Of a stretch of DNA of 64,000 nucleotides, positions 1 through 9,533 are shown one piece after another (position 1 is the stretch's first letter; each line of letters begins with the position of its first letter). The DNA lies in contig NZ_JAGKSD010000007.1 of the NCBI RefSeq assembly GCF_017942225.1, positions 1-64,000 on the forward strand, in the 5' to 3' direction. Made by a program: the position numbers and the translations under genes. The notes beneath the pieces were generated by a model that was not told the origin of the DNA, did no database searches, and worked only from the letters and a program-made list of their open reading frames with translations. Origin of the DNA: Corynebacterium sp. Marseille-P3884 (GTDB lineage: Bacteria; Actinomycetota; Actinomycetes; Mycobacteriales; Mycobacteriaceae).

Positions 1-1581
1 GTGGACGCCGTGTGCGCGCACCTGCCCAGCGCCGCGCCGCTCCACGGCCGGCTGACCAACGCCGAGCAGGACGATGCCCTGAACGGGAACGCGCAGGTCG
101 TCGTGGCTACATCCATCGCGGAAAGCTCGATCACGGTGCCGGGCGTGAACCGCGTCGTCGACGCCGGACTGTCCCGCGTGCCGCGCCGCGACGCCGCCCG
201 CGCGATGACGGGTTTGGTCACGGTGTCTTCCGCGAAGACGAGTGCGGATCAACGCGCGGGCCGTGCGGGGCGTCTCGGTCCCGGCGAGGTGCTGCGCGCG
301 TATTCGCAGTCCGACTACCAGCACTTCAACGCGGATATCGCCCCGGAGATCACGACCGCGGACCTCACATCCGCGGCGCTCACCATCGCCGCGTGGGGCT
401 CGCCCGACCTGCCGCTTCTCACCCAGCCGCCCGCGAAAGCGCTGGACGACGCGCAGCGCACGCTCCGCGACTTGGGTGCACTCGACGACGATGGCATCAC
501 GACGCTCGGCGAGAAGCTTGCCGCCATGCCGCTCGACCCGCGCCTGGGCACCGCGCTTCTCCAGCACGGTTCCGGCGCCGCGCGCACGGTCGCGGCGCTC
601 GCGGAAGGCACCAGCGGGGATCTCGCACGCGCGCAGGCACCCCGCAAGCAGGTCGAGCGATTCGCCCGCATGGTGCCCGCCACCAGCGATGTTCCCGCCG
701 GCGAGGTCGTGGCCGCCGCATACCCGGAGTGGGTGGGAAAACACCTCGGCGACCGCGAATATCTGCTGGCCAGCGGCACACGCGCGCGGCTCGACACCAC
801 GATCCCACCCGCCGACTGGATCGCCGCCGCCGAAATCCAGCTCACCGCGAAAGGCGCCGTCATCCGCGCAGCCGCCGCCACCGAACTGCCCACGCACCGC
901 ATTTCAGAAACAACAACAGCATCGCTTATCGACGGCCGCCTCCGCTCCCGCCTCATCACCTCCCTCGGCGCCATCGAGCTGACCTCCACTCCCATCAAGC
1001 TCTCCCCCGCCGAGGCTCAGGAAGCTCTCGCCGATTTCCGCTTCGACTTCGACGCCGTGTCGCTGGCGGAGAAAGCGCAGCGCCTCAAAGACAGACTCGA
1101 TTTCCTGCGTGAGCAGCACGGGGAACCGTGGCCCGACGTGACCGCCGGCGACTATTCGCCGGAGGTGGGGGAACTGGCAGAGGGGGCGTCGATAAGCAAG
1201 CTCGATTTTCACGCCGCGTTCATGCGGCAACTGCCGTGGCCCGAGGCTGCGGAGATGGATGTGCTCGCGCCGGAGCGCCTCGAAGTGCCCTCCGGTTCAC
1301 ACCCGCGCGTCGATTATTCGACCGGGCGCCCCGTCGTGCGCGTCAAACTCCAGGAATGCTTCGGCCTCGCCGCCTCCCCCGAGGTCAGCGGCGTGCGCGC
1401 GCTATTCCACCTGTTGTCGCCCGCCGGCCGCGAGCTCGCCGTCACCGACGATTTGAAGAGTTTCTGGGACGGGCCCTACGTTGATGTCCGCAAAGAAATG
1501 CGCGGCCGCTACCCCAAGCACCCCTGGCCCGAGGATCCCTGGACGGCCCAAGCCACAGCGCGGACGAAGAACCGCATATGA
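1..1581 (+). CDS. hrpB: ATP-dependent helicase HrpB, C-terminal part (5' truncated by window edge)
   Basis: This is the C-terminal 526 residues of a DEAH-box helicase. The helicase C-terminal lobe is visible as ATSIAESSIT (residues 36-45) and motif VI QRAGRAGR (84-91). A helicase-associated region follows, and the HrpB C-terminal domain closes the protein (about residues 400-510). Walker A and the DExH box are missing because they lie upstream of base 1; the family is about 800 residues, so roughly a third is outside the window. HrpB proteins are putative RNA helicases with no firmly known bacterial role. Two copies of the 11-mer GCTTATCGACG lie inside the gene, at 924 and 1187, in opposite orientations; the second encodes a Ser-Ile-Ser stretch with an ATA codon. 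Confidence 0.9.
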   Translation: MDAVCAHLPSAAPLHGRLTNAEQDDALNGNAQVVVATSIAESSITVPGVNRVVDAGLSRVPRRDAARAMTGLVTVSSAKTSADQRAGRAGRLGPGEVLRAYSQSDYQHFNADIAPEITTADLTSAALTIAAWGSPDLPLLTQPPAKALDDAQRTLRDLGALDDDGITTLGEKLAAMPLDPRLGTALLQHGSGAARTVAALAEGTSGDLARAQAPRKQVERFARMVPATSDVPAGEVVAAAYPEWVGKHLGDREYLLASGTRARLDTTIPPADWIAAAEIQLTAKGAVIRAAAATELPTHRISETTTASLIDGRLRSRLITSLGAIELTSTPIKLSPAEAQEALADFRFDFDAVSLAEKAQRLKDRLDFLREQHGEPWPDVTAGDYSPEVGELAEGASISKLDFHAAFMRQLPWPEAAEMDVLAPERLEVPSGSHPRVDYSTGRPVVRVKLQECFGLAASPEVSGVRALFHLLSPAGRELAVTDDLKSFWDGPYVDVRKEMRGRYPKHPWPEDPWTAQATARTKNRI

Positions 1582-1628
1582 CTCCATTATTAACAACCGC
1601 TGGGAAACTCCCAGTAAGTTAATCCCTT

Positions 1629-3110
1629 ATGAGCACAGCCCAAAGCCAACGCACGCACTCGGTGACCATTTGGACCCTGGTGTCCTTGATCATCGGCTCC
1701 ACCGTCGGATCCGGCATCTTCGCCCTGCCGCAGAACATCGCATCTGTGGCCAGCCCAGGCGCGATGTTGATCGGCTGGGCGATCGCGGGCGTCGGCATGC
1801 TGTCCATCGCGTTCATCTTCCAGATCCTCGCGCGACGCAAGCCCCACCTGGACTCCGGCGTCTACTCGTACGTGCGTGCCGGGCTCGGCGATTTCATCGG
1901 GTTTACCTCAGGCTGGGGCTACTGGCTCGGCTCCGTGATGGCGCAGGTGGGCTACGCGACGCTGTTCTTCGGCACGCTCGGCCACTACCTCCCCTTCTTC
2001 GACCAGGACAACCCGTGGGTCATGGCGCTGACAGTCTCCGTGCTCACCTGGGGGATCTTCTTCGCGCTGACCCGGGGTGTGAAGCAGGCGGCGTTGATGA
2101 ACCTGGTCACCACCATCGCGAAGCTCGTCCCGATCCTGGCGTTCATCGTGCTCATCGCCTTCATCGGGTTCAGCTGGGACAAATTCACGCTCGACTTCTG
2201 GGGCGATAACTCCGGCATTTCCCTGTCTGACCAGATCCAGGGCATCATGCTGTTCACCGTCTGGGTGTTCATCGGCGTTGAGGGCGCGTCAGTCTACTCC
2301 AAGCAGGCGCGATCCCGCCAGGACGTCGGCCGCGCCACCGTCATCGGTTTCCTGTCGGTGCTGGGTCTGCTCGTCGCCGTATCGACGCTGTCCTACGGCG
2401 TGCTCACCCGCGAAGAGCTGGCGGCACTACCGGAAAACTCCATGGGTGCCGTGCTCGAAGCCGCGGTCGGCCCGTGGGGCGGCGCGCTGATCTCCATCGG
2501 CCTGTGCCTGTCGGTGCTGGGTGCCTACATCTCCTGGCAGATGCTCTGCGCCGAACCGATCGTCATGATGGCCGCCGACGGCCTGCTGCCCAAGCGCCTC
2601 GCCGCGAAGAACGAAGCGGGCGCGCCGTGGGTGGCGCAGCTGGTCTCCACCAGCGTTGTGCAGTTCTTCGTCATTCTCTTCTTCGCCAACGAGACCTCGT
2701 ACAACGCTATGGTGCAGCTCGCCACCATCATGTACCTGCTGCCGTACATCTTCTCGGCGCTCTACCTTCTGCTCCTCACCGTGCGAGGCAAAGGCCTCAC
2801 GCACCCGCACGCGGGCGAGCGTTTCGACGACTCCGGCCCCTCCATCTCCTCCTCCGACAACCGCCGACACCTGGTCATCGGCATCGTCGGCTTCATCTAC
2901 TCGCTCTGGCTGATCTACGCCGCCGACCCCGTCTACGTCCTCTTCGGCGCACTCGCTGTGATCCCGGGCCTGATCCCGTACCTGTGGACGCGCATCGCCA
3001 ATGAAGAGAAGATCTTCAACACCTTCGAGTGGGTCGTCGTCGGCCTGGTCGTCCTCGGCGCGATCGCCGCGGTCGTGGGCCTGGTCAACGGCTCTCTGGT
3101 TCTGGAGTAG
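1629..3110 (+). CDS. Basic amino-acid/polyamine antiporter, APC superfamily (ArcD/LysI-like)
   Basis: The 493-residue integral membrane protein has about 12-13 hydrophobic segments. Its N-terminal GSTVGSGIFALP segment is typical of the APC transporter first helix, where the substrate amino group binds. Length and N-terminal pattern fit the arginine/ornithine antiporter and lysine permease subgroup that includes corynebacterial LysI. It probably exchanges or imports arginine, ornithine or lysine across the cytoplasmic membrane; the exact substrate cannot be read from sequence. It starts 48 bases after hrpB on the same strand with only a weak ribosome-binding site. Its 3' end overlaps the small opposite-strand gene by 26 bases. 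Confidence 0.85.
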   Translation: MSTAQSQRTHSVTIWTLVSLIIGSTVGSGIFALPQNIASVASPGAMLIGWAIAGVGMLSIAFIFQILARRKPHLDSGVYSYVRAGLGDFIGFTSGWGYWLGSVMAQVGYATLFFGTLGHYLPFFDQDNPWVMALTVSVLTWGIFFALTRGVKQAALMNLVTTIAKLVPILAFIVLIAFIGFSWDKFTLDFWGDNSGISLSDQIQGIMLFTVWVFIGVEGASVYSKQARSRQDVGRATVIGFLSVLGLLVAVSTLSYGVLTREELAALPENSMGAVLEAAVGPWGGALISIGLCLSVLGAYISWQMLCAEPIVMMAADGLLPKRLAAKNEAGAPWVAQLVSTSVVQFFVILFFANETSYNAMVQLATIMYLLPYIFSALYLLLLTVRGKGLTHPHAGERFDDSGPSISSSDNRRHLVIGIVGFIYSLWLIYAADPVYVLFGALAVIPGLIPYLWTRIANEEKIFNTFEWVVVGLVVLGAIAAVVGLVNGSLVLE

Positions 3111-3411
3111 CGCTGCCCGCCATCGCCAAGACGAACTCAGCGGACACCACCACGAACTCATTGTCCAGTTCGTGACCGGCTTCCACGAGCGTCAGGTTAT
3201 CGGGCAGATCCTCCCTGGTCGCCAGGGCTACAGCAAGCGCGGGCAACGCGTCCGAGTCAGCGACAATATGAAGCTGCTCGATGGTGGTGCCGCCGACGAA
3301 TTTCAGGGCAGCGTCCACGATTTCTTCGGCTTTTTGCGTATCGACGGCCGCCGCGTTGTCCCCCTCATCCGCAGCCACCGTCACCGCCATAGCCGTTTTA
3401 GTTGTGATCAT
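3085..3411 (-). CDS. Conserved hypothetical small protein
   Basis: The 108-residue acidic cytoplasmic protein has no signal peptide or membrane segment. It is rich in Val, Ala, Asp and Glu, and its composition looks like a real coding frame rather than a shadow. I do not recognise the family. It converges with the antiporter gene (26-base overlap) and is separated from the exporter gene upstream on the same strand by about 75 bases. A function cannot be assigned. Confidence 0.55.
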   Translation of the reverse strand: MITTKTAMAVTVAADEGDNAAAVDTQKAEEIVDAALKFVGGTTIEQLHIVADSDALPALAVALATREDLPDNLTLVEAGHELDNEFVVVSAEFVLAMAGSATPEPESR

Positions 3412-3487
3412 GACCGGAAACTCTAATCTCAGTGACTGGGGAAAGTCTGTGGGCGGGTGTAGGTTCCGCCGAGAGCTTGCGCAGGCT

Positions 3488-4237
3488 TTAGAGCTGGAAC
3501 GCCAGATACGTGGACAGCACGATCACCAGTGTGAGCAGCGCGTACCGCACCAATTTCGCTCCGCCGCCGAGCACCGTGCGCGCTCCGATCTGCGCGCCTA
3601 CGACATTGGCCACGGCGAGCGCGATCGCGAGCGGCCAGTCGACGAACCCGCCCGCGATGAACACCGCCAGGGCACCGAGATTCGTCGCGGTGTTGATCAC
3701 CTTCGCCATGGCCGCCGACCGCAGGAAATTCTGGGCGAAGATCGCCGTGAACCCCATGATGAGGAACATTCCAGTCCCCGGCCCAAACGTCCCGTCATAG
3801 AACCCGATCGCGGCCACCAATCCGGCGGCAGTAAGAACCCGGCGCGGAGTGAGCACCGGGGCATCGTCCACTGACTGTGTCGTCCCGAATTCCGGCTTCA
3901 ACGCCACGAACACTCCCACCGCGATGAGGAGGACGAGGATGAGGGGGCGGAGAAAGGAGGCGTCGATAAGCGATGCGATGAGCGCACCCGCAGCCGACAG
4001 TGCGCCTGCGATGAGAGCGTAACCCCACGTCTGGCGGGGCACGCCCACGCGGCGGACGAGCGTGACTGCGGCCGACGCCGTGCCGGAGACCGCCGCGAGC
4101 TTATTCGTCGCCAAAATCGCCGCCGGCGGCATCGACGTGCCCGCCATGAGCACCGGAATGAGCACGAGCCCGCCTCCCCCGATCACCGCATCGACCCAGC
4201 CTGCGAGAGCTGCCGCGGCGACCAACATAGCGAACAT
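3488..4237 (-). CDS. TauE/SafE family membrane exporter
   Basis: The protein is about 249 residues when started at the ATG at 4237. It has roughly eight hydrophobic segments and an N-terminal GWVDAVIGGGG stretch, typical of the TauE/SafE (formerly DUF81) family. Members export sulfite, sulfoacetate or related anions. A longer frame reaches 4297, but that would run into the divergent gene starting at 4264, so the shorter start is preferred. The two start codons are then 26 bases apart and must share a promoter region. A copy of the 11-mer (3961) encodes Leu-Ile-Asp-Ala within it. The specific substrate is unknown. Confidence 0.85.
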   Translation of the reverse strand: MFAMLVAAAALAGWVDAVIGGGGLVLIPVLMAGTSMPPAAILATNKLAAVSGTASAAVTLVRRVGVPRQTWGYALIAGALSAAGALIASLIDASFLRPLILVLLIAVGVFVALKPEFGTTQSVDDAPVLTPRRVLTAAGLVAAIGFYDGTFGPGTGMFLIMGFTAIFAQNFLRSAAMAKVINTATNLGALAVFIAGGFVDWPLAIALAVANVVGAQIGARTVLGGGAKLVRYALLTLVIVLSTYLAFQL

Positions 4238-4263
4238 GGACCCCCACGCTACTATGACCAACC

Positions 4264-5319
4264 GTGGAACAACGCAGCCGGTGGATGATCGTCGCACCCC
4301 TTTCAGTGCTTCTCGGATACCTGCTTGCCCGGCTCCACGTGCCCGCCGCGTGGATCCTCGGCGCGATCGTGGTGTCCGGCTTCTCCGCGCTGGGCACAGG
4401 CCGCGAGCTGAAGGTCAACGCGAAGTTCTACAATTTCTGCCGCGGCATCATCGGCGTGCTCGCCGCCCTCCCCTTGGCTGGCGTGCCGCCCGCCGAGCTG
4501 GTGCACTACCTGCTGCCTGGACTCGCGTCAGCTGGCGTGATCATCGGAATCGGCTTCGTCGGCGGACTCTCGCTGGCGCAGTATGCCGGGCGGAAGGCCC
4601 GCGCCGGCGAGCCGACCGTCAGCCGCGAAACTGGCGTCCTGTCCATGTTGTCGGGTGGCGCGTCCGTCATGATGTCGCTTGCCGACGAGCTCGGCGCCGA
4701 CATGCGCTACGTCGCCCTCACCCAATACCTGCGTCTGCTCGCCGTCTCGATGACCCTGCCGCTCGTCGCGTCATTCCTACCTCGCCCCGGCGAGAACCAC
4801 TCCGCCGGACTCGATGTGACCTGGTGGATGTGGCTGCTCGTCATCGCCATCGCCGTGATCGGCGAACCCATTGCGCGGAAAGTTCATCTGCCTGCACCGG
4901 CGGTGTTCGGCCCGTTGATCCTCACCGCTGTGATCGCGACGTTGCTCCCCGTCCCGATCGCCCCGCCGGAGCCTCTCGCCGTGGTGGCGTTCATGTCCAT
5001 CGGCTGGGCCTGCGGCGGCGGTTTGAGCGTGCCGGCGCTGAAGCGCTTTGCCAAGCTGCTGCCCGCCACGGTCACCTTCATCGTCGTGGTCATGGCGTCG
5101 TGCGCCGCGATGGGCGCCGTTGTGTCGGTGTGGCTGGACATCACCTTCTTCGAGGGCTACCTCGCCACGAGCCCCGGCGCGATCGAAACGGTGCTGGCAC
5201 TGTCGTCGGAAGGTGGCGGCGGGCCCGCCGTGGTGTCGCTGCAGCTCATCCGTCTGCTCTGCATTCTGGTTTTCGCAGGGTCGTTGCCGAAAATTCTGCG
5301 GGCGATCGACAGGCGCTAG
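4264..5319 (+). CDS. AbrB-family membrane protein (putative transporter, duplicated domain)
   Basis: The 351-residue polytopic membrane protein begins with GTG. Two similar halves, each of four to five helices, match the membrane AbrB duplication family, often mislabelled ammonia monooxygenase or AbrB regulator. It has no DNA-binding domain. A periodic Gly/Ala-rich pattern such as GAIVVSGFSALGTGR sits near residue 33. The physiological role is unknown. It is transcribed divergently from the TauE-type exporter and converges on the DUF885 gene, with the stop codons 10 bases apart. Confidence 0.8.
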   Translation: MEQRSRWMIVAPLSVLLGYLLARLHVPAAWILGAIVVSGFSALGTGRELKVNAKFYNFCRGIIGVLAALPLAGVPPAELVHYLLPGLASAGVIIGIGFVGGLSLAQYAGRKARAGEPTVSRETGVLSMLSGGASVMMSLADELGADMRYVALTQYLRLLAVSMTLPLVASFLPRPGENHSAGLDVTWWMWLLVIAIAVIGEPIARKVHLPAPAVFGPLILTAVIATLLPVPIAPPEPLAVVAFMSIGWACGGGLSVPALKRFAKLLPATVTFIVVVMASCAAMGAVVSVWLDITFFEGYLATSPGAIETVLALSSEGGGGPAVVSLQLIRLLCILVFAGSLPKILRAIDRR

Positions 5320-5329
5320 CGGCTAGCGG

Positions 5330-6982
5330 CTAGCGGCAGAGTACCTCGCGCGCCAGCATGTCCATCGGCATAGAGCCGAGACGCAGCGCCCTGTCGTGAA
5401 ATTCGCGCAGGGTCATGCCCTTCTCGCAGGCCTTTTCGCGCAGGTCCATCCAGTCGCGGTAGCCGAGGGCATAAGAGGTGGCCTGGCCCGGCCACCCCAT
5501 GTAGCGGTCGAGCTCAAAGCCTAAGTTCTGCTCGTTCATGGCGGTGTTGTCGCGCAGGAAAGCCTTGGCGTAGGAGGCGTCCCACTGGCCGGTGCCGTCG
5601 GGGGTCTTCTTGCCCAGGTGAACGCCGATATCGACAGCCACGCGCGCCAGTCGCATGCGCAGGGAATCTAGCAGGCCCATGCGGTAACCGGGGTCGTCGA
5701 AAAAGCCCAGATCCTCCATCAGGGTCTCGGCGTACACGGCCCAGCCCTCGCCGTGGGCGGCATTCCAATTCAGGGTGCGGCGCCACAGGTTCAACGTTGA
5801 GCGCTGCGTCATCGCAATGCCCTGCTGCACGTGGTGGCCCGGCACGCCCTCGTGGCAGATGCGGGCGAGCTCGTGCCAGGCGTGGAAGCCGTCCTGACCT
5901 TGCGGGACGGACCACCACAAAATACCGGGGCGCGCCAGATCCTCGGACGGGGCGGTGTACATCATTCCGCCGGTGCCGGCGGCGTCAACGCGGCAGTCGA
6001 GGTGCTTGACTTCCTCCGGCAGGGTGAACATCTCGCCGTCGAGGCGGCTGATCATCTGGTCGGAGACTTTCTGCATCCATTCCACCAACAGATCGTTGTC
6101 GGTGAGGGTGTAGGCGGGGTCTTCGTCGAGGCGTCGATAAGCGCCGCGCGCCGTGCACTCCTCGCCGAACAGCTCGTGCGCGACCTTTTGCTGCTTCTCG
6201 ACGATCTGTGCCAGCGCGTCCAGCGACCAGCTATACGCCTCATCGAGGTCGATCTCGCGGCCGAGGAAGTACTGCGAGAACAGTTCATAGCGGTCGCGCC
6301 CGACCGAATCCTCGTGGGAGGCCAGCGGCGCGAGCTCCGTCGAGAGCCAATCCGCCATCTCCGCGAAAGCGCCCTTAGCGTGGGACACCGGCTCCGAATC
6401 GAATTCCAGCCCCATTGACTCCAGCAAAGAGCCGTCTTCCGCGAGCGCCTCACACTGGCTGATCACGGCATCGATCTGGCGTTGCGAGGCCACATCGCCT
6501 TGCCCCGCCGCCTCCGCCAGCGACTCGCGGTAGCCCGCCAGCGAACGCCGCACCCGCATCATGCGCTCCGCCAGGTTGTCCAGGTCCTCTTCCGTCTCCT
6601 TCGGCATGACGGTGAGCGCGTTGCGGATGACCTGCACCGGAGAGGTGACGTTATTGAGCATGCGCAGGTTCTCGCCGCGGTGGTGCAGCTCCAACTCCAC
6701 CAGCATGCGGTCGCGCAGGATCGCGCCGGTGACGTAGTCCACCTCGTCGAAATCGTCATCGTCGTCGGAGGCGTCGGTGCCGTCGTGAAGCGCATCGACG
6801 TCCGCGATGAGGTCGCGGATCCGGTCCGCGATGTCGTTCCAGTGCTCCGGGCTGAAATCCTGCAGCTGGTCGTCGTGGCCGGGGATGCCGAGCTCAGTGG
6901 CGAGCGTCGGCGAGAGCTCGGCGAGGTCGTAGACGAAATCTTCGCACGTCGCGTCAAGGAGCGAGGGGGCGCGTTCACTCAT
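5330..6982 (-). CDS. DUF885 family protein (putative zinc peptidase)
   Basis: The 550-residue cytoplasmic protein carries the HEGVPGHH motif about 70% of the way along. This is the HExxxHH-like signature of the DUF885 family, which is thought to form a metallopeptidase-type active site. The highly acidic N-terminal quarter, including a run of Asp, and the helical remainder fit the family length. There is no signal peptide, so it is probably an intracellular peptidase or hydrolase. No experimentally defined substrate is known to me. The 11-mer copy at 6132 reads Ala-Tyr-Arg-Arg here. The gene stands alone between two convergent or divergent neighbours. Confidence 0.8.
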   Translation of the reverse strand: MSERAPSLLDATCEDFVYDLAELSPTLATELGIPGHDDQLQDFSPEHWNDIADRIRDLIADVDALHDGTDASDDDDDFDEVDYVTGAILRDRMLVELELHHRGENLRMLNNVTSPVQVIRNALTVMPKETEEDLDNLAERMMRVRRSLAGYRESLAEAAGQGDVASQRQIDAVISQCEALAEDGSLLESMGLEFDSEPVSHAKGAFAEMADWLSTELAPLASHEDSVGRDRYELFSQYFLGREIDLDEAYSWSLDALAQIVEKQQKVAHELFGEECTARGAYRRLDEDPAYTLTDNDLLVEWMQKVSDQMISRLDGEMFTLPEEVKHLDCRVDAAGTGGMMYTAPSEDLARPGILWWSVPQGQDGFHAWHELARICHEGVPGHHVQQGIAMTQRSTLNLWRRTLNWNAAHGEGWAVYAETLMEDLGFFDDPGYRMGLLDSLRMRLARVAVDIGVHLGKKTPDGTGQWDASYAKAFLRDNTAMNEQNLGFELDRYMGWPGQATSYALGYRDWMDLREKACEKGMTLREFHDRALRLGSMPMDMLAREVLCR

Positions 6983-7120
6983 GAGTGCAGAGTCTAACCG
7001 TGTCGAGGGTGTTTCCGCATTCGGGAGGCGGGTCCGGCGCTGCCAGAACCCCGCGAATAGTCCGCTTGGTTCAGAGTTTCAGGCACCCTAGTGGACAACA
7101 TGGTCTAGTTTCCCTCTAAG

Positions 7121-8209
7121 ATGGAATGCATGAAATCGTCGTGGTCTGCGTTCTCACGCCCCCAGAACCCAGCCGCCAAGTGCTTGCATTTGGTGAGGCT
7201 GAACACGGTGACGTCGAGAAGCGAGCTTGTTGAAGCGACCGGTCTGTCCCAACCCACGGTCACCCGCGCCATCGCCGCGCTCATCTCCGCCGGCTTCGTC
7301 AACGAGCGCATGGACCTGTCGAAATCAACCGGCCGCGGCCGCCCCATCATCCCGCTCGAGCTCGCCGAATTAGAGCCCGTCTTCGCTGGAATCTCCGTGG
7401 GCACGACCGCCACGTACATCGCGCTCTTCGACATCAAAGGACGCACCATCCGCGACGTCGACGTCGAACTGCCCGTCGCGCATCTCAGCCAAGACGACTT
7501 CATCCAGCACATCATGGCCGGGCTCAACCGCCTCATGGCGGACCTCGACCGTCCGCTCGTGACCGCCGGCGTGACCACGTCCGGCGCCGTCAGCCCCGAC
7601 GGCGTCGTCAACGCGCCCAACCTCGGGTGGCACGACGTCAACATCGGCGCGCAGCTGAACGAGCAATTCTCGGTGCCCGTCACCGTCTCGTCGGCCGTCG
7701 CCGCAATCATCGGCTCCGAAATCCAGTCCGGAGAAATCATCGGCGATGCGCCCATCATGGCGATCTTCGCCGACGATTCCATCGGCGCGGCCGTCACCGA
7801 AGACAAACGCGTCGTGCCCATCGCCGTCGACCGCGAGGACCTCACCACGAACGGTCTGCTCCGCAACATCAGCAAGCAAGGGCTTTCGCTTATCGACGCC
7901 ATCCAGCTCTCCCACACCCACCCCCACATCCGCGCTGCCCTTGACCGCCGCGCTTCACACCTCGGCGGTGTCGCCGCGAGTCTGATGACTCAGTACGGTG
8001 CGTCCACGCTGGTCGTCGCCGGCTCCGCCTTCATCGACGACCAGAAAGCCCCCGCGCGTTTCGCTCGCACCGTCCGCCAGACCCTCCAGGACGGCGAGAA
8101 CGCCCGCCTGCGTCTCATCCCCACCCACCGCGAGATGGTGCGCGATATTGCCCGCGCCGTCGCACTCGATCTGGTGCTTCGCGAGCCTTTGAAGGTGCAG
8201 CTGCCGTAA
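7121..8209 (+). CDS. ROK-family transcriptional regulator or sugar kinase-like protein
   Basis: The 362-residue protein has an N-terminal winged helix-turn-helix (about residues 25-65, with LVEATGLSQPTVTRAIAAL) followed by a ROK actin-like ATPase fold. This NagC/XylR-type layout suggests a repressor responding to a sugar or sugar phosphate. No sugar operon is adjacent, so its target is probably elsewhere. A second in-frame ATG at 7130 is an alternative start. The 11-mer copy at 7888 encodes Leu-Ile-Asp-Ala. It converges with the mannosyltransferase gene. Confidence 0.85.
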   Translation: MECMKSSWSAFSRPQNPAAKCLHLVRLNTVTSRSELVEATGLSQPTVTRAIAALISAGFVNERMDLSKSTGRGRPIIPLELAELEPVFAGISVGTTATYIALFDIKGRTIRDVDVELPVAHLSQDDFIQHIMAGLNRLMADLDRPLVTAGVTTSGAVSPDGVVNAPNLGWHDVNIGAQLNEQFSVPVTVSSAVAAIIGSEIQSGEIIGDAPIMAIFADDSIGAAVTEDKRVVPIAVDREDLTTNGLLRNISKQGLSLIDAIQLSHTHPHIRAALDRRASHLGGVAASLMTQYGASTLVVAGSAFIDDQKAPARFARTVRQTLQDGENARLRLIPTHREMVRDIARAVALDLVLREPLKVQLP

Positions 8210-8220
8210 TCCGGCGCTGC

Positions 8221-9465
8221 CTAAGCCACGCCGAGTTCAGCGCGCTGCAGCTCTGCCCACCTGCGGGTCCGTGCGCGGTTGCGCCGCGCCTTTTCCACGA
8301 GGGCGTAGGTGATGAAGATCGCCAAAAACGCCAGCGCGGCGGGCACGTACATCCAGGAGAAGCCTCGCTCGGGGTTGAATTCCCACAGCAGGTTCGCGGC
8401 GACGCTAATACCAACGAAGGGCAAACAAACAAGGACGAGGGCACCGACGGACAGCAGCCCCGCGAACTGCCAGCGCGCGGCGTTTCCCCTGGCGAAATGA
8501 GCTGCGGCCTGGTTCGCGGCGACGAAGACAGACACGGCGATAGGCACGATCCACACCCAGTGGTGGTACCAGGTGAACGGGGAGACGAGGCACGCGCCGA
8601 AGCCGGTGATACCGACGGCGACGGGCAGGCAGTCGAGTTTGACGGCCAACCATGCGGCGAAAACGACCACGGCGATGGCGAGCAGAACTGTGAGAAGCCA
8701 CTTGTCGTCGGATTCGATGCCGAGGTTGCGCACCAGCACGGATTTCAGGGATTGGGCGCCAGAGTTGAAGTGGTCGCCGACGCGGCTGGAGTTGAAGATG
8801 GCGTCGGTCCAGAAGGCTTTGGCGTCGGGGACGACGAGGAAGCCGAGGCCGACGGTGACGAGGAATGTGATGAAGCTTCCGGCGGCAGCCCACCAGCGGC
8901 GCTGGATGAGGAAGAGAATGCCGAAAAACGCTGGGGTGAGTTTCACTCCGGCAGCGAGTCCGACACCAATGCCGGGCAGGCGGTACTTCAGCGGCAGGAA
9001 GTCGAGGCAGACGAGCAGCATGAGCACAACGTTGACCTGGCCCCAGAACAAGGTGGCGTGGAGCGGCTCGGTGCCGAGCAGGAAAAACGCGGCGAGCAGC
9101 GGAATAATGAGCAGGAAGGACAGTGGGTTGATATCCACTTTGAGGCGCCGCAGGACCATCCAGATGACGACCATGACACACGCGATGGTGGTGGTGTGCC
9201 AGATGAGGGTGACGGAGGCGTCGTCAAGCATGCTCACCCAGGCGAAGATCATGCCGGCGAACGGCGGGTACGTGAAGGGGAGATCGTTGAAGATATTGCC
9301 TTCGTAGAGGTTCACGCCGTCGGTGACGCGTTCGCCGCCGCGCATATAGATCCACAGGTCGAGCGGCACGTCGGTTTTGAAGACGCTCTGGAGGACAGCG
9401 AAGTTGGCTGCGTAGCGCAGCGCGATGAGCACCACAAGCACACTTAGGCTTGCGATCACGGTCAT
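8221..9465 (-). CDS. GT87 polyprenol-phosphate-mannose-dependent mannosyltransferase-like protein
   Basis: The protein is about 414 residues with roughly ten hydrophobic helices. Its first extracytoplasmic loop holds an acidic DLWIYMRGGERV-type stretch, as in GT-C glycosyltransferases of family 87 (DUF2029). Corynebacterial and mycobacterial members add alpha-1,2 mannose branches to lipomannan, or arabinose/mannose to wall glycans, from lipid-linked donors on the outer face of the membrane. The frame stays open far upstream, but that part is antisense to the sirtuin gene. The ATG at 9465 follows an AGGA site and is chosen; the GTG at 9486 is an alternative. The exact linkage made is not predictable. 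Confidence 0.8.
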   Translation of the reverse strand: MTVIASLSVLVVLIALRYAANFAVLQSVFKTDVPLDLWIYMRGGERVTDGVNLYEGNIFNDLPFTYPPFAGMIFAWVSMLDDASVTLIWHTTTIACVMVVIWMVLRRLKVDINPLSFLLIIPLLAAFFLLGTEPLHATLFWGQVNVVLMLLVCLDFLPLKYRLPGIGVGLAAGVKLTPAFFGILFLIQRRWWAAAGSFITFLVTVGLGFLVVPDAKAFWTDAIFNSSRVGDHFNSGAQSLKSVLVRNLGIESDDKWLLTVLLAIAVVVFAAWLAVKLDCLPVAVGITGFGACLVSPFTWYHHWVWIVPIAVSVFVAANQAAAHFARGNAARWQFAGLLSVGALVLVCLPFVGISVAANLLWEFNPERGFSWMYVPAALAFLAIFITYALVEKARRNRARTRRWAELQRAELGVA

Positions 9466-9533
9466 ACGTCCTGCCAGCTGTTTCACTCTTTGAACGCTAC
9501 CCCGGCACGCCCGGGATATGGGTCGACGGCGCG